Assembly (NCBI GenBank): GCA_022266195.1
Contig: WHVY01000004.1
Coordinates: 9,751,501 to 9,815,500, forward strand
Source of the DNA: Tetranychus cinnabarinus
Lineage: Eukaryota > Arthropoda > Arachnida > Trombidiformes > Tetranychidae
Reading direction: 5' to 3'
Length of the DNA stretch: 64,000 bases
Shown: positions 52,819 to 64,000 of the stretch, piece by piece
Layout of the letters: every line of letters begins with the position of its first letter
How positions within the stretch are numbered: position 1 is the stretch's first letter
Program-made: the position numbers and the translations under genes
Notes under the pieces: generated by a model
Databases searched by the model: none
The model's input: only the letters and a program-made list of their open reading frames with translations
Told to the model about the DNA's origin: nothing

Positions 52819-55800
52819 CTATTCTCCTGAAAGTTCACCCGATGATTCGTGACCTTTCTCATGACTTGCATGGGATCCGTTGCTTGCTGGAGGTGAATTG
52901 GGTGGAGATGATGATTTAATTGAATTTAATTGTTGCTTGACAGAATCTTCTCGTTGAGATTGCTGTTGATCTGAAGGTGACGATGAACGGTTTGATGATT
53001 GATTTTGTTGAGATTGCTGGTGGTGAAGGTGCTGATTGTGATGTGAAGGTGGTGAGTGTGATGTGGGCGATAGTTGAGATGAGTTTGTCGATGAATCGCT
53101 CTTCGATTTCTGCTGTAACTGCTCTAAATCATGTTCAATTTTACGGCGAAATCGACGTTCCTTTTTGAATCGCTTTTGATATAATACTAAAAGAAACAAA
53201 CAAATCAATTGAATAATCAATTTTCAATGTTAAACAATTGTAATCATTTATTAACAGCCAATTCTAATTGCATTTTGTTTCATTAAACCCAAAGGTAAAC
53301 TTAAGGCAACAGTTGACCCATAAACTTGCAAAATTAATGTAAATGGCTTTCGATTGAATTGAATAATGAATAAAAAGAAACGAAATAATTTGATATTTTT
53401 TCTGGTAAATCAATGAGTTGAAGCCAAAAGTGAACACAAAAGTAAGCAAAGTTGAACCAAATCAACAGCTAAATATTTATGATAATAACCAGCTTAAACC
53501 AAGCATTCAATCCAATTTTGAGCTTGAAATAACTCAAGACGCAAAAGTTATCTAACTAAATATATATTTATTTTATGGATATAAATATTATACTCTAGCC
53601 TAGTGAAACATGGAACCAACTAAGTGCCAAAAAAGTGGCCAAAAAAAAGAGGTTCAACTTTTTTCTCAATTTACTCAAGTTTCGCTTTCAATTTAGCATG
53701 CAATTTGTCTATGAAAAAGATGGCAAAAGGAAACAAATTCAACTGATGAAAATTGTTCTCATGAGATTGAATCGAGAATTAATTGTGACTAAAGATTTGT
53801 TTAGCAACATTTTTGGGGTTAACTGAAAACAAAATCAACAGATAATTGGATATAAATTTAATTGTGACAATTAATTACTTACATCTGATTTTTTGCTCTT
53901 CATTTAATTGCCTTTCAAGTTGCTCTTTTAATTCACGCTCTCTATCCACTTGAGCTCCAAGTTCAGCTTTTAATTCGGCTAATAACCAACAGCAAATCAA
54001 CAGGGAAAAATGTGCAATAAAAGAAGAATTGGAGAAAAATGGAAAAAATGAAACAATTAATGAATGAAAATAAATGTAACTTGCACACTCAAGTTGCTTC
54101 CAACAATCAAGCTTTTCTCTCGTGTTTATCAACTGTTATCCCAAATCATTTAACTTGATAGTTTAAACATTATTATCACTATTATCATTATTATTATTAT
54201 CATTATTTTTGATGGAAAATAAAATGAAACAAATGATTATGATAACTTTAAAGTTCGTGATAGAGCATAAAAAGTTAATTCAATTATAACTAAACTGGTT
54301 TAATAATATGTAAAGATTTACATGAAACATCTTTAAACATTTCTTGTCTTTACTTTTCACCTTTTTTGTATGAATTTAATGTTGAACTAAAATAATGATG
54401 GCAATAATAATGGTAAACATTGAATACGAGTTGATATTAATCATAATTTTCATTTCAATTTTCAAGTCAAATATTTAAATGAAACGAGGGAAAACAGTAA
54501 ACTCAATTTTTCAATATTATTTCAATACTTTTCAACAGCAAATGAGCATTTTACTTTTAATGTTATTCAAAAGTAAAAATGAAAATTAATGTTGATGATA
54601 AATCATGTTTAAAAGGTGTAAAGGTTTGTCGATCAAATAATTAGTTGCATTTGAACCAATAATATTCATTTGGTTCATTTTATTGGTTCAATTGAATGTT
54701 GGCCTGATGGATGATAGAAGGAATGAACCATGAAATGATTTGGATGAGAAAACATTTATTACTATTATAGTTGCAATAATAATAATATTAATAAACAGTA
54801 AAATGTATAGACTCAAGATGATGTTATAGGATGAAATAAGATGAAATGATGAGAAAAGGAATTATAGGAAACTGTGAAACAACTATTTCCGTTTTGAAAA
54901 TGATGAACATGATGAAGATGAGAAAGTTGGAGAAAAGTTTGTTTTCTCAATGAGAAGTTGATGGAGAATCATTAAATTGTTGTTATTGTTAACATTAACA
55001 ATACAAGTCAATGATAATTATGATGATGATGAGAGTAAGAGACTAATTGATGGTTAAATTGTATTGCCTGAAGCATTGAGTCAAAGGAAAAAGTAAAATG
55101 ATATGAAAAGAGAATCTCGTTTTTTTTCATTTTTTGTTCATTTTTCTCTCTCTCTTCTCCTTATCACATTTTTTCTGGTTATTTTATCATTATTAGTTTC
55201 AAATATATATTGTATTAAAAGCGTGAAACAATCCAATTTTACGGTAATTTGGATCTTTAAAACATGACTGTAATTTTGAATCTTTTTTGTTATCAATTTT
55301 TGTGTTATGTGCATTGTATCAATACGGCATCATCTGAATGGGAAAACTTTTGGCTCATAATTTGCTTCTCAGATTCTGCCAGTTTCAATTTTGTTCAATT
55401 TCTCAATTTTTATGTTATTTTTGACTTTCACTCAGCATGATATTTTTCATGTCTTGTTAATTTGCTTTCATGGTTTAACTTGATTCTAATTTTTACAATG
55501 AAAAAGCAACTTGATTGATTAAATCAATTCTTTTGTTTGAAAATGAATAACATTTATTTGCTCATCAATGTGTGAGGCAGAAATTGTTTTATTCAATGAA
55601 AAATGAACTTTAAACAATTCTTTTTACGATTTTAATTTGTAAATATTTCCATTTCATGCTATTCATTCTTGATCGTTACGTTATCGTTATCAAAGTTCAT
55701 TGATTGCAATTGAATAACAAATCAATTACACTCACAATCAAAGTTGATGAATCAAAGTTGAAAACTTTTTATCGCGAAAATAATATTCGGAATTCAATTG

Positions 55801-58800
55801 AGTTTTCATTTTCAAAAGTAAAGTTTGATTGAAAGTTGAAGTTGAGTTATTGTTGAAAGTGAAGTTCTAGGAATTATCGGTGAAAATGTTTTTTATCGTT
55901 GATTCAGATGAAGGAAATTGATGTTAACAAGTTTGGTTTGTTTAAGGATTTTGACTTGATGTAAACATGAAAATGCCTTTTCACTGAATCCCTAAAGGAA
56001 ATGCTCTTTTGATGGTTTACTTGTGTTTGGTCAGATCTTTTCATATCTGCTTTTATCATCATCCTTTTTCACCTTATCTTTACTCTCTCTCATCAAGACA
56101 TGCTTTATATTATGGAAATATAATATTTATTGTACAATAATAAGCTGAAAGATCTGAGGGTTGAAAAGGACTGAAAACAATATTCAAGTTGATTGTTGCG
56201 TGAAATATGGTCAATATCAAAGTTCATTTAAGGTTTTCCTTCTCACTTTGATTCTTGTCGTGCAAATATTTGGCCTTTAACTTATAACCTTATACACTTT
56301 TGTTGCTCACTTTTCAAAGAAGATTAAAGGGATTTCCATCAGAATCATTTTCATCTTTCATACCCTGCAAAAATAGTCAGTCAATTGATTTTCTCCATTT
56401 TGTTTATTTTCTTTCATTCCCTGTATCATCAGTGAATCAATACTCATAACTCAACTAAACAATTACCAATCTAAATTAACTCTTTAACTTAAAGTTGGAA
56501 GAAAAAGTCATTTTTGATGAAAAAAATTTCCAAAGCTTAAGAATCAATGATTACTTTGAAATAATTTTTATTGATAAACTTGCAAAAAGTTGACAATAAA
56601 AACAATAATCTTGACCTTAGTTGCAAGTAAAACTCAGGGGAGTTCAGTATAATCCAGAGAAAATTCATCAATAACAGAAGAGAGAAAAAAGTGAGGATAA
56701 AAAAAGCCAACAGATGATAAAACCATTGAAATTGACTGGGAATGAGGTAAAAGGACAAGAAAAAAAATAGATGAAACTGGATGATGATTCCCTTTTGATT
56801 CACTTTTGTAAAGCCACAATATTCATTGATACCAATTCCGATGGGATCAACGGTAAAAGTATCAGATTAATGAAAAATTATGATTGTTGAGCTAAAAAAA
56901 GGACAAAAAAGAGGAGAAAAAAGTTGAAAGTAAAAAGAGGAGAGAAAAAAATAAACGAAAAATAATGATAACAATGAAAGAGAAACGATGAAAATCGTAC
57001 ATTTTCATTATCATCATGTTCCTGGTATTTCATGTTTCCTGATTGTTTTCATTTTCAGAGTCTTTACGCTTTTCTCATCTCTATTTGTCAGTTTAAAATT
57101 GCATTTGCAAAATGATACTTGACTTGGGTGTTCAAATCAATTGTCAATTTTGGTTGACACAACAATGATCATGATCATGATCATCAGGATAACAATCATT
57201 TTGACCAATGTACCAAACACCAGGGAAGATCATTTGAGATGATCAACAGAAGGCAGAGAGTAATACATGTTAACAGGTATACATGGAGACACAGGAGGAG
57301 GGTCAAAGTAATGATGATAATGATGTGATATTGTTGACACAAGTCAAGTTACTCAACAGTTTCTCTCCTTTTTTTCATGTTATACTCTAAGGTCATAAAT
57401 GTCACTTCATATTGGGATATAATGGTTTCTTTGAATACAAAATATGAGCCCATTCAATTGAATGGAAAAACTAATGTTTCCTTAACGGTTTGGTTCCATG
57501 TCAACAAATGTTGATAATAATTTCATTTCACACTTTTGTACTTTCCTCTAAAATCAAATTGAAAAAAAAGGTTAACCTTAAATCATTGAATGGCAACAAA
57601 AATAGCAACTATTTAGACGATCTCCAGTCTTAGACAATGATTGTATCATTAAGAGTGTGATTAATTGATTGTGAAAATGATTCAGTTTGATTGTTTTGAA
57701 TTTTGTCATTAACAATGGATGCAAATTAATGACATTTAAATAACAATGAAACTTGGAAATTTTCACTCGTTTTGTTTTATTTTAATCAAAGAGTCTTTAA
57801 TCATTAATTAAAGGTTGAAACATAATTAAACTCATCAAGTTTTGCCATTCAAATGAATATGCAAAGTGTAATGTTAATGCGAAAGGAAAAGACATTTAAT
57901 GGTAAAAGGTTTGAAAAAAGCATTGAAATGGGAAAACAAAAGTTACCTTTGAAATTGAATTGTTTGAGTTGTGTTTTTATTGTAATGTTGACTAAATTGT
58001 GGTTACATTATTGTGTTACGAGTTATTTCACTTGAGTATTTGGAAACTGATTGGAAAAAAAAGTTGATGCATTTGATAAATTCCCAATGAATGGGAAAAG
58101 CAGAATGCATATATAATAGTAATATGGAGTGAAATGTTTTCATTTTTAAACATTCAACCATTGAAATGAAAGTAATGAACAAAAAATACTAGACGATTAC
58201 ATCAATCAAAATATGCCAAGTGAAGAGAATTGATCGGACCCTTGGCTCAATCAATTCAAATGTTGAGGGTTAATCATGAATTCTCAATCTTCTCTTCTCT
58301 CTTCATAAAACATTTTATTTTCACATTTTGCCATTTTTTACATTCACCATGTATATGGGATTCGCATTGAGTCTAATCTTTGAAAATAATATATTTATAA
58401 ATAGGCGAAATGGGAAAGTGAAATGAGCACATTTTCATAATATGAGCATAAAAAAGACGAAGGGAGTTACTTTTTTTTATCATGTTATAAGATGGGAATG
58501 AGGAGAGAGGCAAAGGGTATGAAAATCATTGAAACAAGCAACCAAATGATGGATGAGCATTGTAATCAACTGGAAAGGTAAATTTGAAAGGGTAGGAAAT
58601 GAAGATAAAGAAACTGATAGAGAGGATGAAAGGTATTCATTTTGAATCGCTTTAAAGTGATGCTTCACATTTCAACATTGAGTCAAAAAGTTATCTTCCT
58701 TTTGAATTAATCATGCATTTTGCATTCTATTCAACTAATATACATCATCATTATCAGTCTGATCACAATTGAAAATGATTTTTGTTCAATTAACTTTTAA

Positions 58801-61800
58801 TGTTTTCAACAAAAAAGGAACCCAACTTTAAAGATAATAACATGTCTATTGTATTCAATTTTTGCCATTCAATGTTTTCTTTGTTTCTTCATTCACATTA
58901 CAGTTGAGATTGTACTTTTGACGATCAACTTAATGCCCTTAGTGAATAACATTACAAGTTGATCAATATCGATAACATTCGAGCTGATTAGTTTATCCGT
59001 TATTCAATCAAAAGTCGTGAAAAATTCTGCCCAATTTATCATTATTGTAGCTTTATTGTTTGCAGAATAAGTTTGGGAAAATGCTTTATCCATAACCATA
59101 ATGATAGTTATCATCATTACCTGTAAAGGTTTTTGTTTGATGACAAAAAATACAACAATTATTATAAGATGCTTGAAATGATGCAATTTAATCTGATGAT
59201 ATGAAAATTTCTTTTCAGAAAATATTGAATTGAGAATCTTGAAAATTACAAATTCAGAGTTTTCATATTATCCAGATAAAACTGATATTAACCTATAAGG
59301 AGAACTGGAATGATTTGAAAAAGTGATAAAAAGTGAAATTCATTCCCAGTGATAAAAAAAACTCCAAGAATAAAAACTCTGATTCTCATTGGACCTGTTT
59401 CGCTGTTATACAACAATTTCATAAATGAATTTTTCATTTTTTCATGTTTTTCTAATTTAATCGATTTAATCGGATTCTTACCTTTTTTTATACAAAGTAA
59501 ATTAACCCTTTCTGCTTCTGTTAGTTTATCATTATTATTATCATTATCATCATCTTGAAGTTAATTTACTAAGATGATGATCCTTGAACCTGGAAAAAGT
59601 TTACACATTTCAATGTTTCTTTTTTGTCTTGTTTCAACCCTTTTTTTGTGTTCAACTGATTTTCGCATTTCATTTTATGAATTAAAATCATGAAAGCGTA
59701 TAAAAAATAATTTAATCCTGATGAGAGTTAAATGTAATTTTTGCCTTTTTCTTGGTAGACAAAAATGGCCAACAGAGAATCAACTTTTAGTTAGATTAAG
59801 AGGGAAAAAAAGATGAAAGTATGATGAGTGAATATAAAGTGTAAAAAAAGGATGAGGATGAGGAGACAATGAAAAAATGGAAAGAGTGATAATGATAATT
59901 CTGTGAGCGTAAAGAAGTATGAAAAAAAGGAAAGGATTAAAGCATATTTAACGGTTGTAATTATACAAAAATATTTAGCTTCCAATTTATGCTGTAATCA
60001 TCTATTCTCACTGAGACAGGATGAGGAGGCAGATGAAGATGATGGGGATGATGATGAGGAGAGAGGTGTGAAACATCAATTATATCAGTGAAAGAAACAA
60101 AAAGTTTCAAGTGAATGAAAAAGGCACAAGTTTAATAATGATAAGGTGAAAACTTTACTCCAATACTTTTCCCTATTAATAGTGTTTTGTTGTTCAACAC
60201 TTTTCATCTTTTCCTTTTAATTGTACAACCATTTGAATTTGAGTGAAACTTTCGATTCAGATTATTAAGTTTTATCCTTTTTCCTTTCCTTTCATGATTA
60301 ATCTTATAATGATTTTTGTTTTTCATCTTATTTTCAACCTTAATTGCAAACTGTGTTTAAACAAAATCAAAACTAATTAATCATTGCAAGAGTTTGCATT
60401 TTGTGAAAAATGAACCTTAATTCCTATTGTTCAATTTCAATGTTTCTTGATAAATGATCAGTTTTTTTTTCATCGTAAGAAGATAAGATGAGAAACAGAG
60501 ATGAAGATTCATTTGAATGGTAATTAAGATTTGATTGTTGAATTTGCTGAGTTAACATTAGAAACTTGTTGAAGATGAAAGGATGAGATTGAAGATGAAG
60601 ATGTATTGATTATTGTGGGCTTTTGTGGCTTTTTTTGCTGGCAAAGAATGGATTGAAAGGGAAACAGGTAAAGATCGTGAAGATGAAAGGATAACAAATG
60701 TTTCATCTTGTATAGGATAATAGAGATGAAGATAATGATGATGATAAAGATGATGATATGACACGCAATATTACAATCCAATTATCTAAATTTGCGTAAA
60801 AATGGTGACCGCCAAAAATGCAAACCTCAAACCAATCAAATGTCAAGAATGTAAATGGATGGAAAAGAGATGAACATGATGATCAGGGAAAGAAAAATTA
60901 AATTCAAAGAAAAAAGTTTATTCAAAATGATTATTGGATGGATTTTGATGAAAGTCAATGTGAACGGAAAAACGAAAGGTAAGCAGAAAGAAGAGAAACT
61001 ATCAAAATTATGAATAATATCAGGTATGCAAATGAGAGTTTCCAATGAAAATGGTTTGGAATAGAAGATGGAAAGAGAGTTTACATCATCATTATCATTA
61101 TGATTAAAATGATTATCATGAAGGAGGACACTGAATCAGGTAAAAAAAGATGAAAGAAAATGTAAAGATGACGAAGAAGCAAAATTATCATTATATTAAA
61201 TTCAATGTTTTTGGTGATTGGTTGACTTGATATTATTTTGTTCTGTGTTTAGTAATGAGACCGGATCCCATGAAAATGATGATTGATTGATTGAGTCAGG
61301 TTAGGTGGAGCTTTTAAAAGGTAAGTTAAATTGAAATGAAAAACAAGAAAAGAGGTGAAAGAGGAAAACACGAAATTCAAGAGTAATTATGATAATGATA
61401 TCAGAAATGCAAGGTAAATGACATTGGCAATCATCAGCAATGTTCAATGATGGAACAAAATTTTCAGGGAAAAATTTTGAAAGTAAAAAATTGTTAATAA
61501 GCCATTTTGCTTTTACCATGAAAGGAAATCACTTTTTACTCAAATGTCTAGTTAAGAGTAAATATTTTATCAAACTTATTTTGGCTCATGAACAGTTTGT
61601 TTGCTCAGCTCATTTGGTATGGTCAAGTTTCATTTGGTGAAATTCAATAGTCGATTTGAATTTTAAAACAAATCAATGTTTCAAAGGAAATGCTAATTAA
61701 GAAGATGATATTTGTTGCTTGAGTTTCTTTCCTTTTCCTCAGTTGATCAATCATCATGGGTTCACAGTTATTTTTACTCAGTCGTCAGTAATACAAGTTT

Positions 61801-63807
61801 ATTTGTACATTACTAATCAGAGTAAATCTATCATCGAACCATCAACAATCAGTTGACAGTTACAAGTTGATTTTACCAATTGGCTGTTGTTGTCAATCTT
61901 TTTTTTCGGGCTTCAACTTGTCAACAAAAACAGCAACAAGATATCATGTAAAGATAATATTAGCAACATTAACATTTAAACTTGTTGGTTGAAATGTTGT
62001 GAGAAATAGCTTTGATTGGAAGTTTCTGTTGGTTGATTAATTTGATGAAAATAAATGAATGTTTAATTTACCTTTTTGTTGATTCAATTGACTTTGTTGC
62101 TGCCTTGCATTGTGTGCTGCTATTGCTAAAAGCCCTTCAATATTACGTAGAAGTGTTTCCAAACAATGTTCAGGTTGTGGTAATGAAGATCGGGAATGAT
62201 AATGATGGTGGGAAGATGAGGTTGATAGGGTTGATGTTGGTATTGGTGTTGAACCACCTAAAATTCCCAATGGACCAGAAGAATGACTTGATGCTATTGG
62301 AATAGGTGAACCAGATGATGTATGATTTGGTGTTGTTATTGTTCCTTCTGGTAAAACACGGATTGCGGATGATAAACCTGTAAGACAACAAACACGAAAA
62401 TTGAATAAATCATTTTCATTGTCAAAATTGCGCACAAAACTGATAACTTCAATAATGTTGTTCTTGTGCAAAATTGGGCAAAATTTACATTCGTTTTGTT
62501 CAATGATTCGAGTCAAATCAAATCAAACTAAGAACTAACTAGAATAGATAGTATCGAGAAAAAACAATAAAATTCCAAGCACTTGAATCGACCGAACTTT
62601 CGTCCCAACTTCGATCATAATCAGTATGGAGTTTCGACTATTCTTGTTCATAAAACCTCGGATATTATTTGAACAATGCAATAATTTCAGAACTGAAATC
62701 AAATTTGATTTTTGGTTTTTTTTTCAGAATCCAAACTGAATCCTTGAAAATTTTTATCAAAATTGAAAGCAATAAATCAAATTGAATGTAATTTTTGAAA
62801 AGTGAGAAAACATTTCAAATGTAAAACTATGTAAGACCAAACCCAAGACTAACTGGAAACCTTGTGGTGATAACAATTTAATAAACTTAATTTTGAGCAA
62901 TTAAACTTAATGATTGACTTCTGTATTTGAAAAGCGGTAAATAAATCTCAATTATCACCAAACCTATCAGCCAATTAGCTTAAATAGTGAATCAATTTTT
63001 TTTACTCTTGGCCAGCTTTTAAGGTGTTACAAGTGTTTAAAATGATGTTTTCAAAGTTGTTTTCAAAGTAAAAGTGGAAAAGGGAAAAGGGAAGAAAATT
63101 TAATTAACTCACCATAAAAACCTGTGCTACTCACTGGATTATCACTATGATTACTGCTATTATTTGAGGCTATATCATCTTCATCATCTTCATCGTCAGT
63201 TGATTCATCAAGATCATCAGTTAATGAGATGTTATTTGCATTTAAGTGGCTACTATTATTATGTGAACTCCTATTTGAACCATTATTCAAGTTGGCATTA
63301 TTGATGCTGATGCTTAAAGTATTGTTATCCCTATTGTTTTCCCTATTAGATGAATTGTGATTATTGATGTTGTTGCTGTTGACAGTGCTGATCGTCAGTA
63401 ACCCATGAGATGAACTTCGTGAATCTGATTTACCATTGTAACTAGAACGATTATTATTGTTACTGGTTCCGTTGTTATTGGCGTTATTTTCAGTGTTGTT
63501 GTTGACTGGACTGACAACTACAGTGCCACCATTGGCACCATTGCTTCGTACACTTAAATTGAGTGCTGAACCATTTGTTGAAGAGTTACCGTTGTTGCCG
63601 TTGTGTGAGGATAAATTGTTTTGAGATGAGTTTTGTTGTTGCTGTTGGTGTTGCTGTTGTTGAGATAATTGCCATAAATAAGCTGCAATTGGATTCAGCT
63701 CATTTGCTGGTCCATTGAGATCGCCGTTTGAATTTGAGTCTCGATTATTTGAGTTGGTTTCATGGGATAAACCCGTTAGACCAGGCGGTGGACTTGAAGA
63801 TGAGAAT
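52819..63807 (-). CDS. dac: Dachshund, C-terminal part (5' end outside the window)
   Basis: A nuclear transcription cofactor of the eye, leg and neuron determination network, partner of Eyes absent and Sine oculis. Four exons, minus strand: 63807-63113, 62377-62072, 53978-53883 and 53186-52819 (TAG), all GT-AG, all introns phase 1. The first exon is N/S/Q-rich (ELNPIAAYLWQLSQQQQ, then DDLDESTDDEDDEDD). The second holds GLSSAIRVLPEGTITTPNH and the start of Dachbox-C, LETLLRNIEGLLAIAAHNARQQQ. The third and fourth give AELKAELGAQVDRERELKEQLERQLNEEQKIR and LLYQKRFKKERRFRRKIEHDLEQLQ, matching vertebrate DACH1/2 residue for residue in layout. A Ser/Pro/Gln/His tail ends in ESSGELSGE. The SKI/SNO/DAC domain must lie past 64000. 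Confidence is high from the coiled coil. Confidence 0.93.
53187..53882 (-). other. dac: Dachshund intron (696 bp)
   Basis: The donor GTAAGT follows the QKIR codons; the acceptor is TTTGTTTCTTTTAG before the last exon. No further exon is recognised within it. Confidence 0.8.
53883..53978 (-). other. dac: Symmetric 96 bp dachshund exon in Dachbox-C
   Basis: It starts and ends in phase 1, so it can be skipped in frame. It encodes 32 residues of the coiled coil (AELKAELGAQVDRERELKEQLERQLNEEQKIR). The acceptor on its upstream side is TTGGTTATTAG, the donor GTAAGT. Confidence 0.85.
53979..62071 (-). other. dac: Large dachshund intron (8.1 kb)
   Basis: Bounded by donor GTAAAT after 62072 and the acceptor before 53978. 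It is AT-rich with TGA/CAT and ATT microsatellites (for example 54176-54210 and 59525-59555) and no credible exon; reading frames such as 56537-56803 and 60524-60781 on the minus strand are hydrophobic or Ser/His runs. A short palindromic GATCAT cluster is at 57166-57184. It may house enhancers. Confidence 0.75.
62378..63112 (-). other. dac: Dachshund intron (735 bp)
   Basis: Donor GTGAGT after 63113; acceptor TTGTCTTACAG before 62377. The middle (about 62520-62720) has more CG dinucleotides than the surroundings but no open frame consistent with an exon. Confidence 0.8.
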
Positions 63808-64000
63808 CTGAATTGGAAAATGGTTGACAAGAGAAGAAAAGCAATTTAAATTAATGTTTTCCTGTGATCTTCAAAGGGTAATAAGAATGTAATTAAATGT
63901 GATTAATGAATGTGCAAATGAACACCATTAACAGGTTTCCACAACAATTCAACTGCAGGAAATGAGATGCTTTTAAATTCAATTCATCAGCTTTAAAATT
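63808..64000 (-). other. dac: Start of the next upstream dachshund intron
   Basis: The acceptor CAATTCAG ends at 63808. No coding exon is seen to the window edge, so the preceding exon lies beyond 64000. Confidence 0.6.

Noticed and set aside
57166..57184. Repeated TGATCA palindromes
   Set aside because: A short microsatellite-like run, expected in this sequence composition.
1..64000. tRNA genes, rRNA genes and CRISPR arrays
   Set aside because: I found no tRNA B-box with matching cloverleaf, no rRNA-like sequence and no regularly spaced direct repeats. A tRNA covariance scan would settle the first.

Overview
The window is nuclear DNA of an invertebrate animal, most likely an arthropod. It is AT-rich, with spliced genes, GT-AG introns of about 60-310 bp in the dense part, AATAAA poly(A) signals and many trinucleotide (TGA/CAT, CAA, TCA) runs that also put poly-Q, poly-S, poly-N and H-rich tracts into proteins. 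The gene content (a kismet-type CHD remodeller with few, very long exons, and dachshund in a large sparse locus) fits arthropods. An acariform mite is my guess from compactness and composition only; it is not proven.

Layout. Positions 1-23,300 are gene-dense. The 3' part of kismet/CHD7 (+, six exons, 5' end outside the window) runs to 13,587. It converges on a TRMT2-family m5U RNA methyltransferase (-, 14,707-16,120). That gene shares a divergent promoter region with cyclin L (+, 16,881-18,199), which is followed in the same direction by RNA polymerase III subunit RPC4/POLR3D (19,125-20,248) and by a secreted protein I do not recognise (20,748-23,210).

Positions 23,300-52,800 form a gene desert of about 29.5 kb with simple repeats and no credible gene. 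Inside it is one large structured object: a long inverted repeat with roughly 1.1 kb arms (42,296-43,372 and 45,226-46,331) around a 1.85 kb spacer. The spacer also carries an older, diverged direct copy of part of the arm.

Positions 52,800-64,000 hold the last four exons in the window of dachshund (-). They include the complete C-terminal Dachbox-C coiled coil, split over three phase-1 introns, one of them 8.1 kb. The SKI/SNO/DAC domain would lie beyond the right edge. The desert therefore lies immediately 3' of dachshund, a place where developmental regulators often keep distal enhancers.

Functionally the dense part encodes nuclear gene-expression machinery (chromatin remodelling, RNA methylation, splicing-linked cyclin, Pol III). 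The right part is a developmental transcription cofactor locus. The main surprises are the inverted repeat, a chromodomain interrupted by about 240 acidic residues in kismet, a one-base frame break near position 399, an altered motif in the methyltransferase, and the unrecognised secreted protein.
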